DNA of 64,000 nucleotides, taken from assembly GCA_012932865.1 (NCBI GenBank), contig SAXG01000022.1, positions 310,001-374,000 on the forward strand. Direction: 5' to 3'. A program made the position numbers and the translations under genes. Of this stretch, positions 53,067 through 64,000 are shown piece after piece. Numbering within the stretch: position 1 is the stretch's first letter; each line of letters begins with the position of its first letter. The notes beneath the pieces were generated by a model. That model was not told the DNA's origin and made no database searches. It saw only the letters and a program-made list of their open reading frames with translations. Source of the DNA: Amylostereum areolatum (taxonomy: Eukaryota; Basidiomycota; Agaricomycetes; Russulales; Stereaceae).

Positions 53067-54023
53067 ATGTCCGCGTCTGCGATCCCCACCTCCACCCTCC
53101 ACGAATTGCCATGGTCTGACTTCTGGGATTCGATCCGCCCCGCGCTCGACCACGTCATGCGTCGGGAGCCCCAAGCCCCCGCTCACCCTTACCCGCCCTC
53201 GGACCTCACCCCAGCCTCCTACGTTTCCCTCTACACCTCCTTCCACCGCTACATGGTCCGGCCCACCCTTCCCCGAAACCAAGCCCCAGATCGCACCTTC
53301 CACGCCTTCGCCGCGTCCATGCGGCGCGGCCAACAAGCCTACGACGCGCTCGACGCGTTCTTCGCCTCCAAGGCGTCCGAAATCTTGCTCGGCGCGCCGT
53401 CCCACGACGGGGACAGCGCGGGATTGGGCCTGATCCTTTACCTCCTCTCCGCGTATGCCAAGTACGCCTCCGGCGCGCGCGTCGTCGATCACCTGCTCAA
53501 CTGGATCAGCCGTCACTGGATCCAATCCGACGTGATCGCCATGGAAAGATGGCGGAGACCCTTGTACGACGCGCGCGGTGGTTCAGCCTTGACGCCCACG
53601 TTGGCCGCCTATGCTGCTGTGGAGTGCCCGGGGCTGGGAACGGGACCGGGCGAGAGCAAGGAACGAGCCCGGGCCCGGGTGGAGGTGAGCGCGGAGACCA
53701 CGAGCGCACCCGAGAGGATCGTCTCGCTGTATTCCCTCGCGATGCGGAGGTTCAGGATGGAGGTATTGGAACCACTGTCGACGGAGCCGCCGGGCGGGGA
53801 AGCGGCCGACGGTGAGCAGGGGAGGTTGGGCGATGCAGTAAGGGTGATGCTCGAGACTGGGACCATCGCAGACAAGGAGAGGGGAAGAAGAGTGAAGGAG
53901 CTGGAGAACATGATGCACTCCGTGGACTTCCCGCCTGATCATCCGCTGCGTCGTGCATTGAGGTGTCCGTGTTCCGAGTCGAACCCCTCGCAAAGCTGTG
54001 ACTCGTCTTGGATATTGGTTTGA
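53067..54023 (+). CDS. Truncated cullin-like protein (N-terminal cullin repeats only)
   Basis: A 318-aa single-exon frame. It follows the N-terminal cullin-repeat pattern: 'DFWDSIRPALDHVM', 'YVSLYTSFHRYMV' (cullin 'Y..LYT.VYNY'), 'YDALDAFFASKASEIL', 'LILYLLSAYAKYASGA', 'VVDHLLNWISRHWIQSD' (cullin 'YLNRHWVRRE') and 'IVSLYSLAMRRFRMEVLEPL' (cullin 'IYSLALV.W...LF.PL'). It then stops where a cullin would continue for another ~450 residues, so the RING-binding cullin-homology and neddylation regions are absent. Full cullins scaffold SCF and BTB ubiquitin ligases. This form could bind an adaptor without recruiting E2, but that is inference. The downstream flank to 54178 shows no continuation. Confidence 0.6.
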   Translation: MSASAIPTSTLHELPWSDFWDSIRPALDHVMRREPQAPAHPYPPSDLTPASYVSLYTSFHRYMVRPTLPRNQAPDRTFHAFAASMRRGQQAYDALDAFFASKASEILLGAPSHDGDSAGLGLILYLLSAYAKYASGARVVDHLLNWISRHWIQSDVIAMERWRRPLYDARGGSALTPTLAAYAAVECPGLGTGPGESKERARARVEVSAETTSAPERIVSLYSLAMRRFRMEVLEPLSTEPPGGEAADGEQGRLGDAVRVMLETGTIADKERGRRVKELENMMHSVDFPPDHPLRRALRCPCSESNPSQSCDSSWILV

Positions 54024-54178
54024 ATAGGGTCTCCTCTTGGTACGAGAACTCGACGTACGCAACGAAACACCTATGCAATAGATACTAAACTTACTTACAT
54101 GAACGATACTGTACACGATTCCGAATAGATACCCCAGCCCCATATACCAAGCCCACACCGGACTCACTCCCACAACGC

Positions 54179-55213
54179 CTAGTAGGATGCACAGAACGGG
54201 CCCGGGACCTACAGCCAAACGGTTAGTCGTCGCCCCCCGGTAGACCAAGAGCACCCACATACCTGGCCAACCGCCCTCTCGATCTCCGCCTCCATAAACG
54301 CGCTACACCGCGCCAGCACGCCCTCCGCCGACCGCCGACACTGCGCGCACTCCCGAACGATCGCGCGGTACTTCTCCAACAAGCGCTCGCCGACCGCCGC
54401 GCTTCCGCGCGGACACGCCTGCACGGCCTCGGCGACGTCCTTGTGGTACGCCGCCCACCAGTGCGGCACGGCCGTGTGTTCGTAGGAGCCGTTGCGCGCG
54501 TCCCGGGCGACGACGTAGTAAAAGTGGATGCGGTTCCCGCACTCGAGGGAGAACGAGGGGTCGACCTGGGCCGCGGACGTCCTGGCCCAATCCAGCACGC
54601 CCACGGCGACCTTGCGCGCGCAATCGCGGCGGTACTGCTGCAGGGCCTGGGCCTGGGGCGGGGTCAAGCCGTGTGAGAGGGGGAGGTCCTGAGGGAGAGG
54701 GAGGGAGAGCGTCGCTTTGGCGCCGGCGGCGGCGACGGACGGATAGCGGTAGCGGCAGGCGAGGCCGTAGACCGTCAAGGGTTCTGCGTCGACGTGGGCG
54801 AGGAGGGCAGAGGACAGCGTTTCGACGAAGGCGTCGACCATGAACTTGTCGAAGATCCCAAGGGCGGCCTTTACGTCTCGTAGACGTTTCAAAGGCGGGT
54901 TGTCCGTCGGGTAGAGGAGGCGGAGGGCCAGCGAAAGCGTGCAGGCGTCCTCTTCCATGCGGATGATCGGCACGCCTTGGCGTTGCTCTTCGCCGTCGTC
55001 GGGCGCGCTCTCGGGGAGGGGGAGACGGAACATGTCATTGAAGACCGGCGAGGCCTTGGCGAGGATGGCCTTGTACACGCCGAAAAAGACTCGGTCCGAG
55101 GATAGGAGGAAGACGGTAAGGCCGGGTTCGACATCGTTGAAGGGCGCGCCTACGTCTCTGACAACGCTGGTGGGACGAGGATCGGATGGGTCCGTTGTTG
55201 GAAGGTGGTCCAT
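54179..55213 (-). CDS. BTB/POZ domain protein, intact
   Basis: Two exons: 55213-54263 and 54208-54179, joined by a 54-nt intron (GTATGT donor, GACTAAC branch) that replaces the read-through tail by '...VGQ/VPGPFCASY' (326 aa). Start 'MDHLPTTDPSDPRPTSVV' at 55213. BTB domain ~30-140 ('TVFLLSSDRVFFGVYKAILA', 'SPVFNDMFRLPLP', 'LALRLLYPTDNPP'), BACK-like helices ('ALQQYRRDCARKV'), then the family C-terminus 'PHWWAAYHKDVAEAV' and 'RECAQCRRSAEGVLARC'. No frame breaks. It gives the best reference for the family's full architecture in this window. Divergent enough from the 42-45 kb pair to be an older duplicate. Confidence 0.85.
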
Positions 55214-55545
55214 GCTTCCAGTGGAAGAAGAGAATCGGATGATAGACACGCCCGTGTCCCAAGCACCGTAGCCGCCCTCATCCCTGTCTCACCCGTGCTT
55301 TTGAGTGGCTACGGAGCGGTGCGTCGGAAAAGTAGCGGGATGAAGAGAGAAGGGAAAAATACGCAGCTTCTCTGGAGTAGAGAGACATGGCTGGCAATCG
55401 TACGAGGGGTACGTCCGCCATCGGTTGAACTTGGGTTGAAGTTCTGAACCGTGTTCCACGTTCTGACCATATACTTATATTGAGGGAGGCTCCCGGGCCA
55501 CAGGCTAAAGCTAACTGTAACCTCCCATTTTTAAAGCCCTCCTAA

Positions 55546-55618
55546 TCCCTGGTAGTATATCGGATTAGTACACGCGCCTGTCACGCGCGAGAGCGGGGTT
55601 CGACTCCCCGTCAGGGAG
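55546..55618 (+). tRNA. tRNA-Asp: tRNA-Asp (GTC)
   Basis: 73 nt folding as a cloverleaf: acceptor TCCCTGG/TCAGGGA (one G-U), D stem GTAT/GTAC, anticodon arm CGCGC-CTGTCAC-GCGCG with anticodon GTC, and T arm GGGG-TTCGACT-CCCC. No intron. A short T run follows at ~55624. Confidence 0.93.
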
Positions 55619-55628
55619 CTTCCTTTTT
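55619..55628 (+). terminator. Polymerase III terminator of tRNA-Asp
   Basis: A T run (CTTCCTTTTTA) starts within 6 nt of the tRNA 3' end, as expected for Pol III termination. Confidence 0.6.
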
Positions 55629-55649
55629 ACTGGCTTTGTGTTCACCTCG

Positions 55650-56300
55650 TCCTTAGTCTAAGCCTCTCAGCTGTAAGTAGTGTTGAACAAACTATAGAGT
55701 ATATTCAAATATAATCATAATAATATGCAAAAATACCATTAAATAAATGGCTGCCCATAATCGTAATTACAAGATATGATTAGATATGGGCTACATAATT
55801 AATATATCTACTCCTGGGTCATTGCAGCTGGATCACAGCTTACAAGGAGTCAATCCTTGGCTATACATCTGTTCTCTAAGGTCAATTTCCCCAATAGAGT
55901 CAGCAGACATAACATTGACATCAACTTTCTCATGTTTACACTGTGGACAGCCATCTCCCAGTCATCTCAGCATTTTCCAAAGCATGTTAACAAGCTTGGG
56001 GAGGCTTTAATGAGAGCTTGTATTCAGAAGCACTGATATACAATCATGTACTGTCATATCATCGATTACATGTCCGAGAATAGACCTGATTTGGAGTGAT
56101 TTAGAGACAGGAAATGTGGGAGTAAATACAAAGTAAATAAGATTAAATACGGATATGAATAAATATTCTTCTCTCCATACTCATATTTTTTCGTATCCAT
56201 TATAATATGGCTCCTCAAGATATTTATTTGTATTTGTGCAACACTAGCTGTAAGTTACTTTAATACTTAAAACTTCATATATAACTTCTAAAGGCCCGGG
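55650..56300. other. AT-rich block
   Basis: Base composition changes sharply to AT-rich just past the tRNA-Asp gene and back again near 56300. No coding frame with conserved character was found. It could be a degenerate mobile element inserted next to a tRNA gene or a non-coding AT island. Confidence 0.5.
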
Positions 56301-59300
56301 CCACTGCTTCAGCTTGAAATTTGTTGACTTGCAGAGGCTCTGAGGCAGTCAGGCAGAAGTCGTCCCCCTCCTCTTCGGACTGATCGATGATCATTATGTA
56401 GCACAGCCTCACATTGCACTCTAGTGTTTTCTTCGGACGCATGCGGCATTCATGGGGTCTGGGGGGGTCCGGACAAGTGTTTGGTCACCTATGTTGGGCG
56501 GACTTACGTGGCCGCGAAGGGGGGAAGGTTGTTATTTCTCCGGCGGCACGGTCTGCACCACGATGGAATGCGCACGCGCACCACGCCGGCCCACAACTCG
56601 AATGAACAACCGTCCGCACTTTCGGGCGACGACTCCACGACGAGGGGAATGAAACATTCGCATTGCATTCGCATCGCATCCGCGTCTGGCACGCCGACAC
56701 ACTGAAACGCAGAAAGATCCCCCCCCCCGCGAACAATCATTAAACAATCACCGCTTTCGACCACGTTCAAAAACAAAGAGAGAGAGTCGCCGGTCCCACC
56801 GATCCGTCCCGTCCTTTCACGAGAAAGAAAAAGCCCGATCACAGCGTGGATCCGCACCGCAACCACGGCCACGGCCGCCGTTCGCGAGCCGGGGACAACA
56901 AAGGGAACACAACGCAGGCCGACTCGGAACGCGCTTGTCCTGCCAACACCCGTTGGCGAACACAATAAGTGCCCCAGAGCTGAGCGTGCTACGCATGCGG
57001 TTCGACGCGGCTTCAGGGGCCGATTTTTCGGTCGGTCGTTTCCTCAATTGTCGCGATCAGGTGCTAGCAGAGGAAGGAAGCGTTAGGGCGGGAGAGCCTG
57101 AGGCGCACCGGCCGACGCACTCCCCCTCCAACGCGGAGATCCCGCCGACGTAGCGACCGTGCGCGTCGAACCGAACGCACCCCCAGCTTTGTCTTGCGAC
57201 CCCATTCAAATGGGCAGCGGGACCTCCGAGCGGCGCGAACCGGATGGGTCGAAAGAGGCGCGCGCAGATCAAGGCGACGGCAGGAAGAAAGAACCAGGGG
57301 AACAAAGGGGGTGGGCGGGGGTGCCCGTCGAGGATAAAAAGCCCAGCGACGACGAGGGGAAGGACCACTCAGCCATGATGCCCTTTCCGCCCCGAGCCCC
57401 AGATCGACGGCCTCCGTCGCACCCAAACCTTTATCCCAATGTCTTGCTACACCGAACCCGCCCGGACCTGCTCCCTCTATCCCTACGGGATCGCGCCGGA
57501 ACAGACTGAAGGGTAGTGAGTTCCCCCCCTTCGTCCACGCGAGCGACGGTGCATGCTCACGTCGTCGCCACACAGCTCGGAAACAGTCCACATCTCCGGT
57601 GTGCATCCAATCCGCGGACCTACTGTACGCCGCGCCCTCTGCCGCCAGACGCACAATGCCGCCCCTACCTCACCTCCAACGGTGAGTCGATCGCGCCACA
57701 AGCTCGCCACCGCCACAACACCCGTGGTCGTCGGCCACACTGACTTCATCCCAACAGGGCCGCCTATATCCTCCAACCCCCAGCCCCGGCATGGCCGCCA
57801 GTGGACACCTGGTAAGTCGGCAGCCCCTCGACGCTCGACCCCCATCTTCACCACCCGCCGCCGTCGAATGGACCGCTGATCAACCCGCCAGGATGCAGGA
57901 CACTCGCTTCGGCGCCACGCCCGTGCCCTGCGCGCACCGGGGTCCCCACCCAGTCTGATCCCACTCCTGCACTCAGCGCCACCGGCGCATCGGCAGCCCC
58001 GTCCGGCCCCTCCTTCCCCCGTCACCGGCGAGGTTCAACCCCTCCCAATATCCCCGAAGTATCAACCCCCCCCACTTCACCCCGTCGTGACGCAAGGAGC
58101 GCCGCCAACAGGCCACCACCGCTCCAAGGCAGCCGCGCCGCAGACCTCTCCGGGGTTCAGCGGCCCCCGCGCCTTGTGCAACACCAACAATAAATCCTAG
58201 GCGACCCTTCCCCCCCCCCTCTCGGGGTCAGAATGCGCCAGAGAGTCTATCGTCGGCGCCAGCTTCCAAGGCCGACGATGGCGCTGCCCGCTCCGGGGGG
58301 CGGGTCTGGGCGCAAACGAGAAGCGGGGGAGGAGAAGGTGGGAGTGGGAGACGGAAGCCCCCCTCGAGCCACCCCACCCGCCCGTCGTCCGCTCGCGCCG
58401 ACTCAGCGCGACCTCGCCACGCTGCGGGCTTCCACGGGACAGGCGTAGCGACCTTGGTTGCGCCGTCGTCGTCGTCGTCCTGCCGGCATTCGAGTGGACG
58501 CGCCGCGTCTTCCACGCCCACCGCTACATCGCGGACCCACGAAGAAGAACGAGCCCCTGCGTCCGCGCACGCAGGCGCCGCTCCCGCAGCAAGCGCACGC
58601 AGGACGGCCGCCCGCGCGTCTGCGGGAAGGCCGCTGGGTGGGATGCGCGGATGGAGGACCCGGGACGCGAAGCTGCGGGAGGAGTATCAGCGCGCGGGCG
58701 TCGGGGAGGACGGGCGGAGAGGTGGAGGTGGGCGCGGCGGGCGTTGGGGAGAAGCTGGGACGCGTGAAGGTGACGGGGCGCGGGGGGGGGGGGGGGGTTG
58801 TGGGGCAGGATGTACGAGGGTTGTGCGCGCACATCGCGTGTTTGTGGGCGGTGGGACGGGGGTGGGGAGGATGCACGGCCGCCTGCGGACGGACTCAGCT
58901 TCGGGGTCGGATACCGATCCATGCACTATTGCTTTCCTTCTCTCCGTTTCTCGCGATTTTCTCCTCTTCCCCTTCCTCTTCGTTCGCCCTCGTGCGTGTG
59001 CACCGTCGATTGTGTCGATGGATGGCATGTTTCTTTTTTTATGGTGCCGGTGATCTGGAATGCGTATTTGTTTTTGCGTCTTTGGGTGTGCGACGGGGCG
59101 GCGGGCAAGTCGAGGAAGAGGAGGAAGAAGAAGAGGAGGCCGGGTGAGAGAGCGAGCACGGACGCGTCGTCCGACCACGAGGGGGGGGTGGCATCTCCAC
59201 AAATGGACGCGTAGAATAGATATGTTGAAGAGATGTGTAGGGAGGAGGTGCGTGTGCGAGCGTGCGAGCGGGGGGGGGGAGGGAGAAGTGTAGATGGACG

Positions 59301-60574
59301 TCGGCGAGGATGAACAAAGGACGAAGCAGCTTACACCACCAGCAGTTGCCTCAGCATCAATCTATGATGGCCAGTTGGGGTGAGTCGAATGGCGTGACCG
59401 GAGGTTCACGCTGGCTTCACGTCAGCTTGAATCTAAACCCCTGATTCGAGTTCCATCCCGCTTTTCCGTCAGTGTAAGCCAATTCCACGCCAAAGTCAGC
59501 GTGAGCACAAGCTGGTCCGTCGGTTTCAAGCCCATTTCACTGGCATTTGTAAGAAGTGGAAAGAACGGAGTCCCCGCGCGATGAGTCTGAAGTCGATTAT
59601 GTAAGCAATGTCAATTTTCGTCGTCGCGCGGTGTCGTTCTTGTTTCCTCTCACCACCTCCACCGCTCAACGTCAACTCCCTCCACCTGGCCACAGCATCT
59701 CATCTACCACTGGAGACCCCGGTATAGCTGATTTCGAGACCGGAATCACATATCGGAATCTCCTCAAAGAGTGGGCTTTGACCACCCCACCCTTTCCCCT
59801 TCGCTCACATCAATGTCGAGGTCTCCAGCCCGCTCTCTCATGAGCATGAGTAGCATTGAGACAACAGCCTGGGTGCGTGTTAGTATCTCTCACTTCCTGC
59901 TCGTCTGTCTCACCACGCCACTCATGCATAGGCCCTACTAGTACCCCTGGGGATCTCTTGTTGCCGAGGGCTCTTTCGCACTTATGGGCTTTGCTCTCGG
60001 TCTTTCCTCGTGTTCTTGGTCTCTACTCGCGGTCTCGGTCTTTGCTTGCAGTCTTGGCCTGTGGTTGTCGTCTCGCTCCTCGCTCTCGGTCCCCCTGGGT
60101 CTCTGGTTTTTGCTCGCTGGCACTTGCTAGGTTATCTCAATCCCGTTTTGCTGGCATGCCAGGTAACACACTCTAATTCATTTTCATTCCTCCTTTTGGA
60201 CCCGTAGACATCCTGTAACACCCCCCATGTACTTTGTATGGTAGTTCTCGGAATGATATATATATTACGATGCTTTGTTTGCTTCCACATTGGGATGATA
60301 AGATTGCGATAAGCATGATTTGAGCCAGCATCCCGCCGATTGCTCCTTGACGAGCTTAGTAAGATAATTGGATTGAATCCGAAGGAACTCAGCTTCCGAC
60401 CCAAGGGAGCCCGTTGAGTCTGATACAGCCGTTTGCATAACCGACTGGAATCCGCGCGTCGAGAAACTTGTTTGTCAGAGCCAAACATTGCCTTTTCGGG
60501 AAATCACGTCTGCTGCGGGAGTGACAGCTGTGCGTCGCGAGGTCAGCTTTGCAGTGTCTTGAGTCCTGACCGCA
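56301..60574. other. GC-rich interval without supportable genes
   Basis: Many long overlapping frames on both strands (for example 57064-57654 minus and 58458-59147 plus) are explained by the very high GC and Pro/Arg/Gly-rich low complexity. Homopolymer runs (about 16 G near 58782 and 9 G near 59270) and CGTCGT repeats near 58465 are present. I could not build a spliced gene or identify an RNA. The last ~350 bp are the 5' flank of the transposase gene. Confidence 0.45.
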
Positions 60575-61666
60575 ATGGCACCTCCCCTTAACCCTCAACT
60601 TCGAGAACGCATTGTCGAATGGCGGGAGCGTTTTACAGTCTCCGAGATCACTGAACTCGCGCAGTGCTCAAAAAGCACAGTCTATGAAATCCTCCGCCTT
60701 TATCGCGAGACAGGTTCAGTGCATAGTCCCCATGGACTGTTGTCCCATGGCCGCTCCCGCATCCTTTCATTTGGAGAGCTCACATCCATCAACTCCTGGT
60801 TGGTCCAAGAGCCAGCAATGTTTCTTGACGAGATTCAAGACCGTCTTGACAAGGAGCTCGGAGTGTACGTTTCACTTGCAACCGTCGCCCGCGCTGTTCG
60901 CAGCCTTGCTCTCACTCACAAGCGGATATCAAAGGAGGCATTGGAACGAAACGATGCCGTTCGCGCAATGTGGGATGCAGCTTGGGGGGATATACCCATG
61001 GAGAGCATAGTCTGGTTGGATGAATCTGGGGTGGATGATCGGGCACATCAGCGGACAATGGGAAGGGCACCACTGGGATCTGCATGCGTCCGCCGTGACC
61101 TGTTCTTCCATGGCACACGCCTGACAATGCTCCCAGTGCTCTCCTGTGATGGGATCATTGCTTTGGATCTTCTCGAAGGATCAGTCAACCGTGAGAGGTT
61201 CCTCCATTTTCTGCGGGAGGATGTTGTACGCTTCAATTTCTTCTGGATGTCTGTGTCATGCTTATGCCTGTGTTGTGCTCATATAGGCACCCCTTCTCAA
61301 CTCATATACTCCAGACAATCCAAGCCGTAATTCTGTGGTAGTCATGGATAATGTTGCCTTTCATCATGGAGACGAAGTGCGGGAGATCATTGAGAATGAC
61401 TGTGGTGCGTTGTGCTGTCTGAAAGCTCCGGCTTCAAGGTATACTAACCAGTTTTAATGACAGGTGCAAAGCTTATATACCTACCACCATACTCCCCCGA
61501 CATGAATCCCATCGAGCAAGCTTTCAGTAGTATCAAAGCCTTCTTGCGCCGTAATGAAAGCCACTTCACTGGACCTCACATGCGCGCTGAACTCATCCAT
61601 CTTGCTATGGAAGAAATAACGAATGAAGATGCCATTGGCTGGATTACAAACTGCGGGTATTCGTAA
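60575..61666 (+). CDS. Tc1/mariner (IS630-type) DDE transposase, intron-containing
   Basis: Three exons: 60575-61225, 61287-61401 and 61464-61666 (322 aa). The second intron has a perfect TACTAAC branch. The N-terminal helix-turn-helix reads '[20 protein letters not shown]' and '[18 protein letters not shown]'. The DDE catalytic core has the first Asp in '[10 protein letters not shown]', the second in '[15 protein letters not shown]' and the Glu in '[19 protein letters not shown]'. Length and motif spacing fit DDE_3-type transposases of Tc1/mariner elements. No frame breaks are seen after splicing. Terminal inverted repeats and TA target duplication were looked for in the flanks (60150-60574, 61667-61850) but not found by eye, so it may be an intact transposase in an element with distant ends, or a retained, domesticated gene. 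Confidence 0.85.
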
Positions 61667-61832
61667 AGTAGGTAACGAACGTGGGGTAGATGTATGGACA
61701 GAGGTGATTATGCGACAGATGAGGGAGTAGTAGGTTAGCGGAAGGTTATGCAGTGTAGTAAAGAGTGGGGGGTCAGGACAGCATGGTGTATGTACAGAAA
61801 ATATTAGGCAACATTATAAAGGTTCGAGAAAC

Positions 61833-63879
61833 TCACTTATCCCCGAAGACATCGTACTCTGAAAAGAGAGACCGTACATAGTCTTTCTTCATGCGTAAAC
61901 GCCTAGAGAATTGCTCTGCGGATGCAACGAGAACTCTCAGGCTATCGCTATCACCCCCGGTGAGTGACACCAAGGTGTCAAGGTCTAGCGAGGGCAAGGT
62001 TTCAAGGGTGATCTCCGCCGAAACAAGCATGGAGTGGTACTGCAACAGGTCATGTCCATCACGTTCAAGGATAGTGAGGAAAAAGTAATATAACTCATCC
62101 TGACGCCGAGGCATAGGAGAGAAAGGCAGGGCAGGAGGCGGTGCTGGAGATAACATGGAAGCGGGGGTCGCCGATGAACCTGCGGCGGAGGGAAGGGGAG
62201 GCGGAGAAATGCCGAGAACAGCAGATATCATAGCACTTTGTTGATTGACGAGGCCAGCGATGACGGGGACAAGAGCGGTGGCGGCATCTGTGGGTGCAGC
62301 GGGTGTGGCGGTAGGTGTCATCACAGAATGTGGGCCTGAACGTCCACGGGCCTTGTGCGGGCGCAGACGACCATCGCGCACGCCATCAAACTCCTCAGTA
62401 TTAGGAGGGTACTTGACAGTCGTTTCTTTCGCATCCTATCGAGATAGAGAAGGTCAGTACAGCATTGATCATATTCACAGAGGCTACTCACAACAGCGGA
62501 TGCCCAACGCTTCAATCGCTTCCGATTAAGGCCAATGTGTCCATCTTGGGTTGGATAACAGAAGCCTTGCTCGTTGTGCTCGCCGCGATGCTTGTCACAC
62601 TTGTACATTTCCTTCAGCTCGAGAATGATAGTACCCTGACGCTTGATCGAGTCAGAGTACGAGTCCGTGTTTGGAACCTGAGAAATACAATAAGTTTGGC
62701 AGGTTCATTAAATATACGTGCAGGCTTACCTCGGTTCCAGCACACGTTGGTCCGAGTTCCTTGTCGTGCTGGAGCACGGCATCAAACGGCTACAAGTCCC
62801 AATATTAGTCAAAGCAGAAGAACAGGGATGAAACCACATACACGCTTGCGCAGCCGGAAAGCCTCCATGGCGTCAAGGTCAAGTTCGATGTAGACATCAC
62901 GAGGCCGTTTACGGAGTAAGGCCTCCCGAATTGCGAACCAGTCTTCATCTGAATCGACACTTGATGCATCACCCTTGCTGCAGGTAACAGAACGTTTAGG
63001 TATATGTTTGTATAACAATAGACGGAACAACTTACTTGACACCAGTCCAACGAATCTTGAAGGGTACGTTGATGGAGAACTGCCCATCCAACCCATGGAT
63101 ACGAAGGCCTTCAGCTACGAGAGACTCACGCGGAGTACTCGGGGTGATAGCGACAGTGGTGACCTTCGTGTCGTGAGTCCTCTTTGAACTCGCAGAGCTC
63201 TTGCCCTTCGCGGAACGTGGCACAGCCGGGGTGTAATAGACAGTGTAATGTGTGGTGTAGCCTGCAGGTAATTGGTCAGTATGCTCATTGTTAATGAAGA
63301 ATGGATCAACGCACGGTCATTCGATGACGACGCAGCAGATCCTGGGGCGGAGGGTAGAAACCCAATGGCATCGCTTGTGTTCCCAGCCAAGGGAGTGCCG
63401 GAGTTAGCCTGGAGGGCGACTGGTGCCGACTGTTGAGGCATAGGTGGAGGCGGCGGCGGCAACTGTGGGCCTGGAGGTGGTGGTGGTGGCAGCGGCAGGC
63501 CTGGGGGCGGCGGAACTGGGGGCAGCGGAACTCGAGGTAGTGAGGCGAGCGTTGGGGCAACTACTCCGGGGTTGGCAGCCTGCCATCGTGCCGTCAACAT
63601 ATCGAGAACACGACGTTGATCTTGAGGCGACAGGCGCGCGAAGCCGGCTTGTCGCGACTCCTCCATCTCATCTTGGGATGTGTAGAATTGAGGAGGATTG
63701 ACCGCTCCATCTAGAGAAAGTCAGCACCGCACACAAACTCTACTGGTACGTAACGTACCAATCCCTCCCGGGTTCACAAGCCAGTGGATCGACACAGGTC
63801 GGGGAGCCTGCGGGTGTCGATAAGGAACGAATCGCGGTGTCAAAGGACGAGACGGTCCACGAGGGTCTGGAGAGGACAT
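61833..63879 (-). CDS. Proline-rich protein with a Cys/His motif, unknown function
   Basis: About eight exons on the minus strand from ATG 63879 ('MSSPDPRGPSRPLTPRFVPY') to TGA 61835-61833. Introns of ~48-60 nt keep the frame (for example 63758-63710; the others fall near 63315, 63030, 62840, 62730 and 62490). The protein has a Pro-rich segment ('PPPPGLPLPPPPPPGPQLPP'), a 'GLRIHGLDGQFSINVPFKIR' strand region, 'LLRKRPRDVYIELDLDAMEA', a Cys/His segment ('MYKCDKHRGEHNEQGFCY', 'GHIGLNRKRLKRWASAV'), and a C-terminal helical part ('SLDLDTLVSLTGGDSDSLRV') that resembles a SAM-like fold. I recognise the style of an expanded basidiomycete family but cannot name a function. It is convergent with the transposase gene, 166 bp apart. 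Confidence 0.7.
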
Positions 63880-64000
63880 GAGGGAGGGAGCGGGAAAAAG
63901 ATGGGGATGGAACTCACAAGCTCAAAACCCGAGGCTTTTTATCATCTTCGCCAACTTCACCGCAACTTCGCCGTGCTCCTGTCATCCACCAGAATCCCAC

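Noticed and set aside
56400..59300. Several frames of 100-230 codons in the GC-rich interval
   Set aside because: Overlapping frames on both strands with low-complexity Pro/Arg/Gly content, no splice-consistent gene model and no domain.

Overview
This is a nuclear window from a filamentous fungus, most likely a mushroom-forming basidiomycete (Agaricomycetes). The evidence is many short spliceosomal introns (about 41-62 nt, GTRNGY donors, CTRAY-type branch sites), a fungal-type sphingolipid C9-methyltransferase, a spliced eL38 ribosomal protein gene, a TPR-CHAT protein, tandem BTB/POZ genes, a Helitron with a DUF6570-like front end, and a chromodomain Gypsy element. All calls are read by eye from the sequence. 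Splice sites are my own predictions. No database search was run.

Layout. 1-2.3 kb: two degraded tandem BTB genes. 2.7-7.3 kb: two minus-strand single-pass membrane proteins, each with a TATA box and no ectodomain. 7.8-8.8 kb: only the C-terminal third of an NCS1-type permease. 10.0-16.8 kb: a nearly complete Helitron (DUF6570-like, HUH Rep and PIF1-like helicase) with two Trp-to-stop changes and one frameshift. 16.8-18.1 kb: an intact five-exon gene of unknown function, convergent with the Helitron. 19.3-38.8 kb: a cluster of repeated gene types on the plus strand, namely four proteins with an F-box-like N-terminus and a nucleotidyltransferase-like core (N1-N4), interleaved with a second unknown family (A1, A2, A4) and a small Cys-rich gene. 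A 10.2 kb Gypsy/chromovirus, flanked by a 5-bp GTCTC duplication, sits inside N2. 39.0-40.9 kb: an intact eight-exon sphingolipid C9-methyltransferase. 41.4-45.4 kb: two more minus-strand BTB genes and a 190-bp inverted duplication. 45.7-49.7 kb: a TPR-CHAT protein. 49.9-51.8 kb: a site-2 protease. 52.0-52.4 kb: eL38. 53.1-54.0 kb: a truncated cullin-like protein. 54.2-55.2 kb: an intact BTB gene. 55.5 kb: tRNA-Asp. 55.7-60.5 kb: an AT-rich block followed by a GC-rich stretch without supportable genes. 60.6-61.7 kb: an intact, intron-containing Tc1/mariner-type transposase. 61.8-63.9 kb: an eight-exon proline-rich protein of unknown function.

How it fits together. The accessory genes look like adaptors and scaffolds for ubiquitin ligases (five BTB loci, F-box-like N-termini, one cullin N-terminal fragment) plus a death or defence-type CHAT protein, with interspersed housekeeping genes. 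The strongest leads are three. First, the N/A gene cluster: N2 is the only member with a full nucleotidyltransferase acidic triad, and it is the one broken by the retrotransposon. Second, the retrotransposon has a Tf1-style self-priming primer site that matches the predicted first 10 nt of its own mRNA. Third, the same element carries 3 kb of extra coding sequence after integrase, including overlapping coiled-coil and zinc-knuckle frames and a small membrane ORF that runs into the LTR. Frame breaks in several unrelated genes are mostly single-base insertions, so part of the apparent decay could be assembly error.
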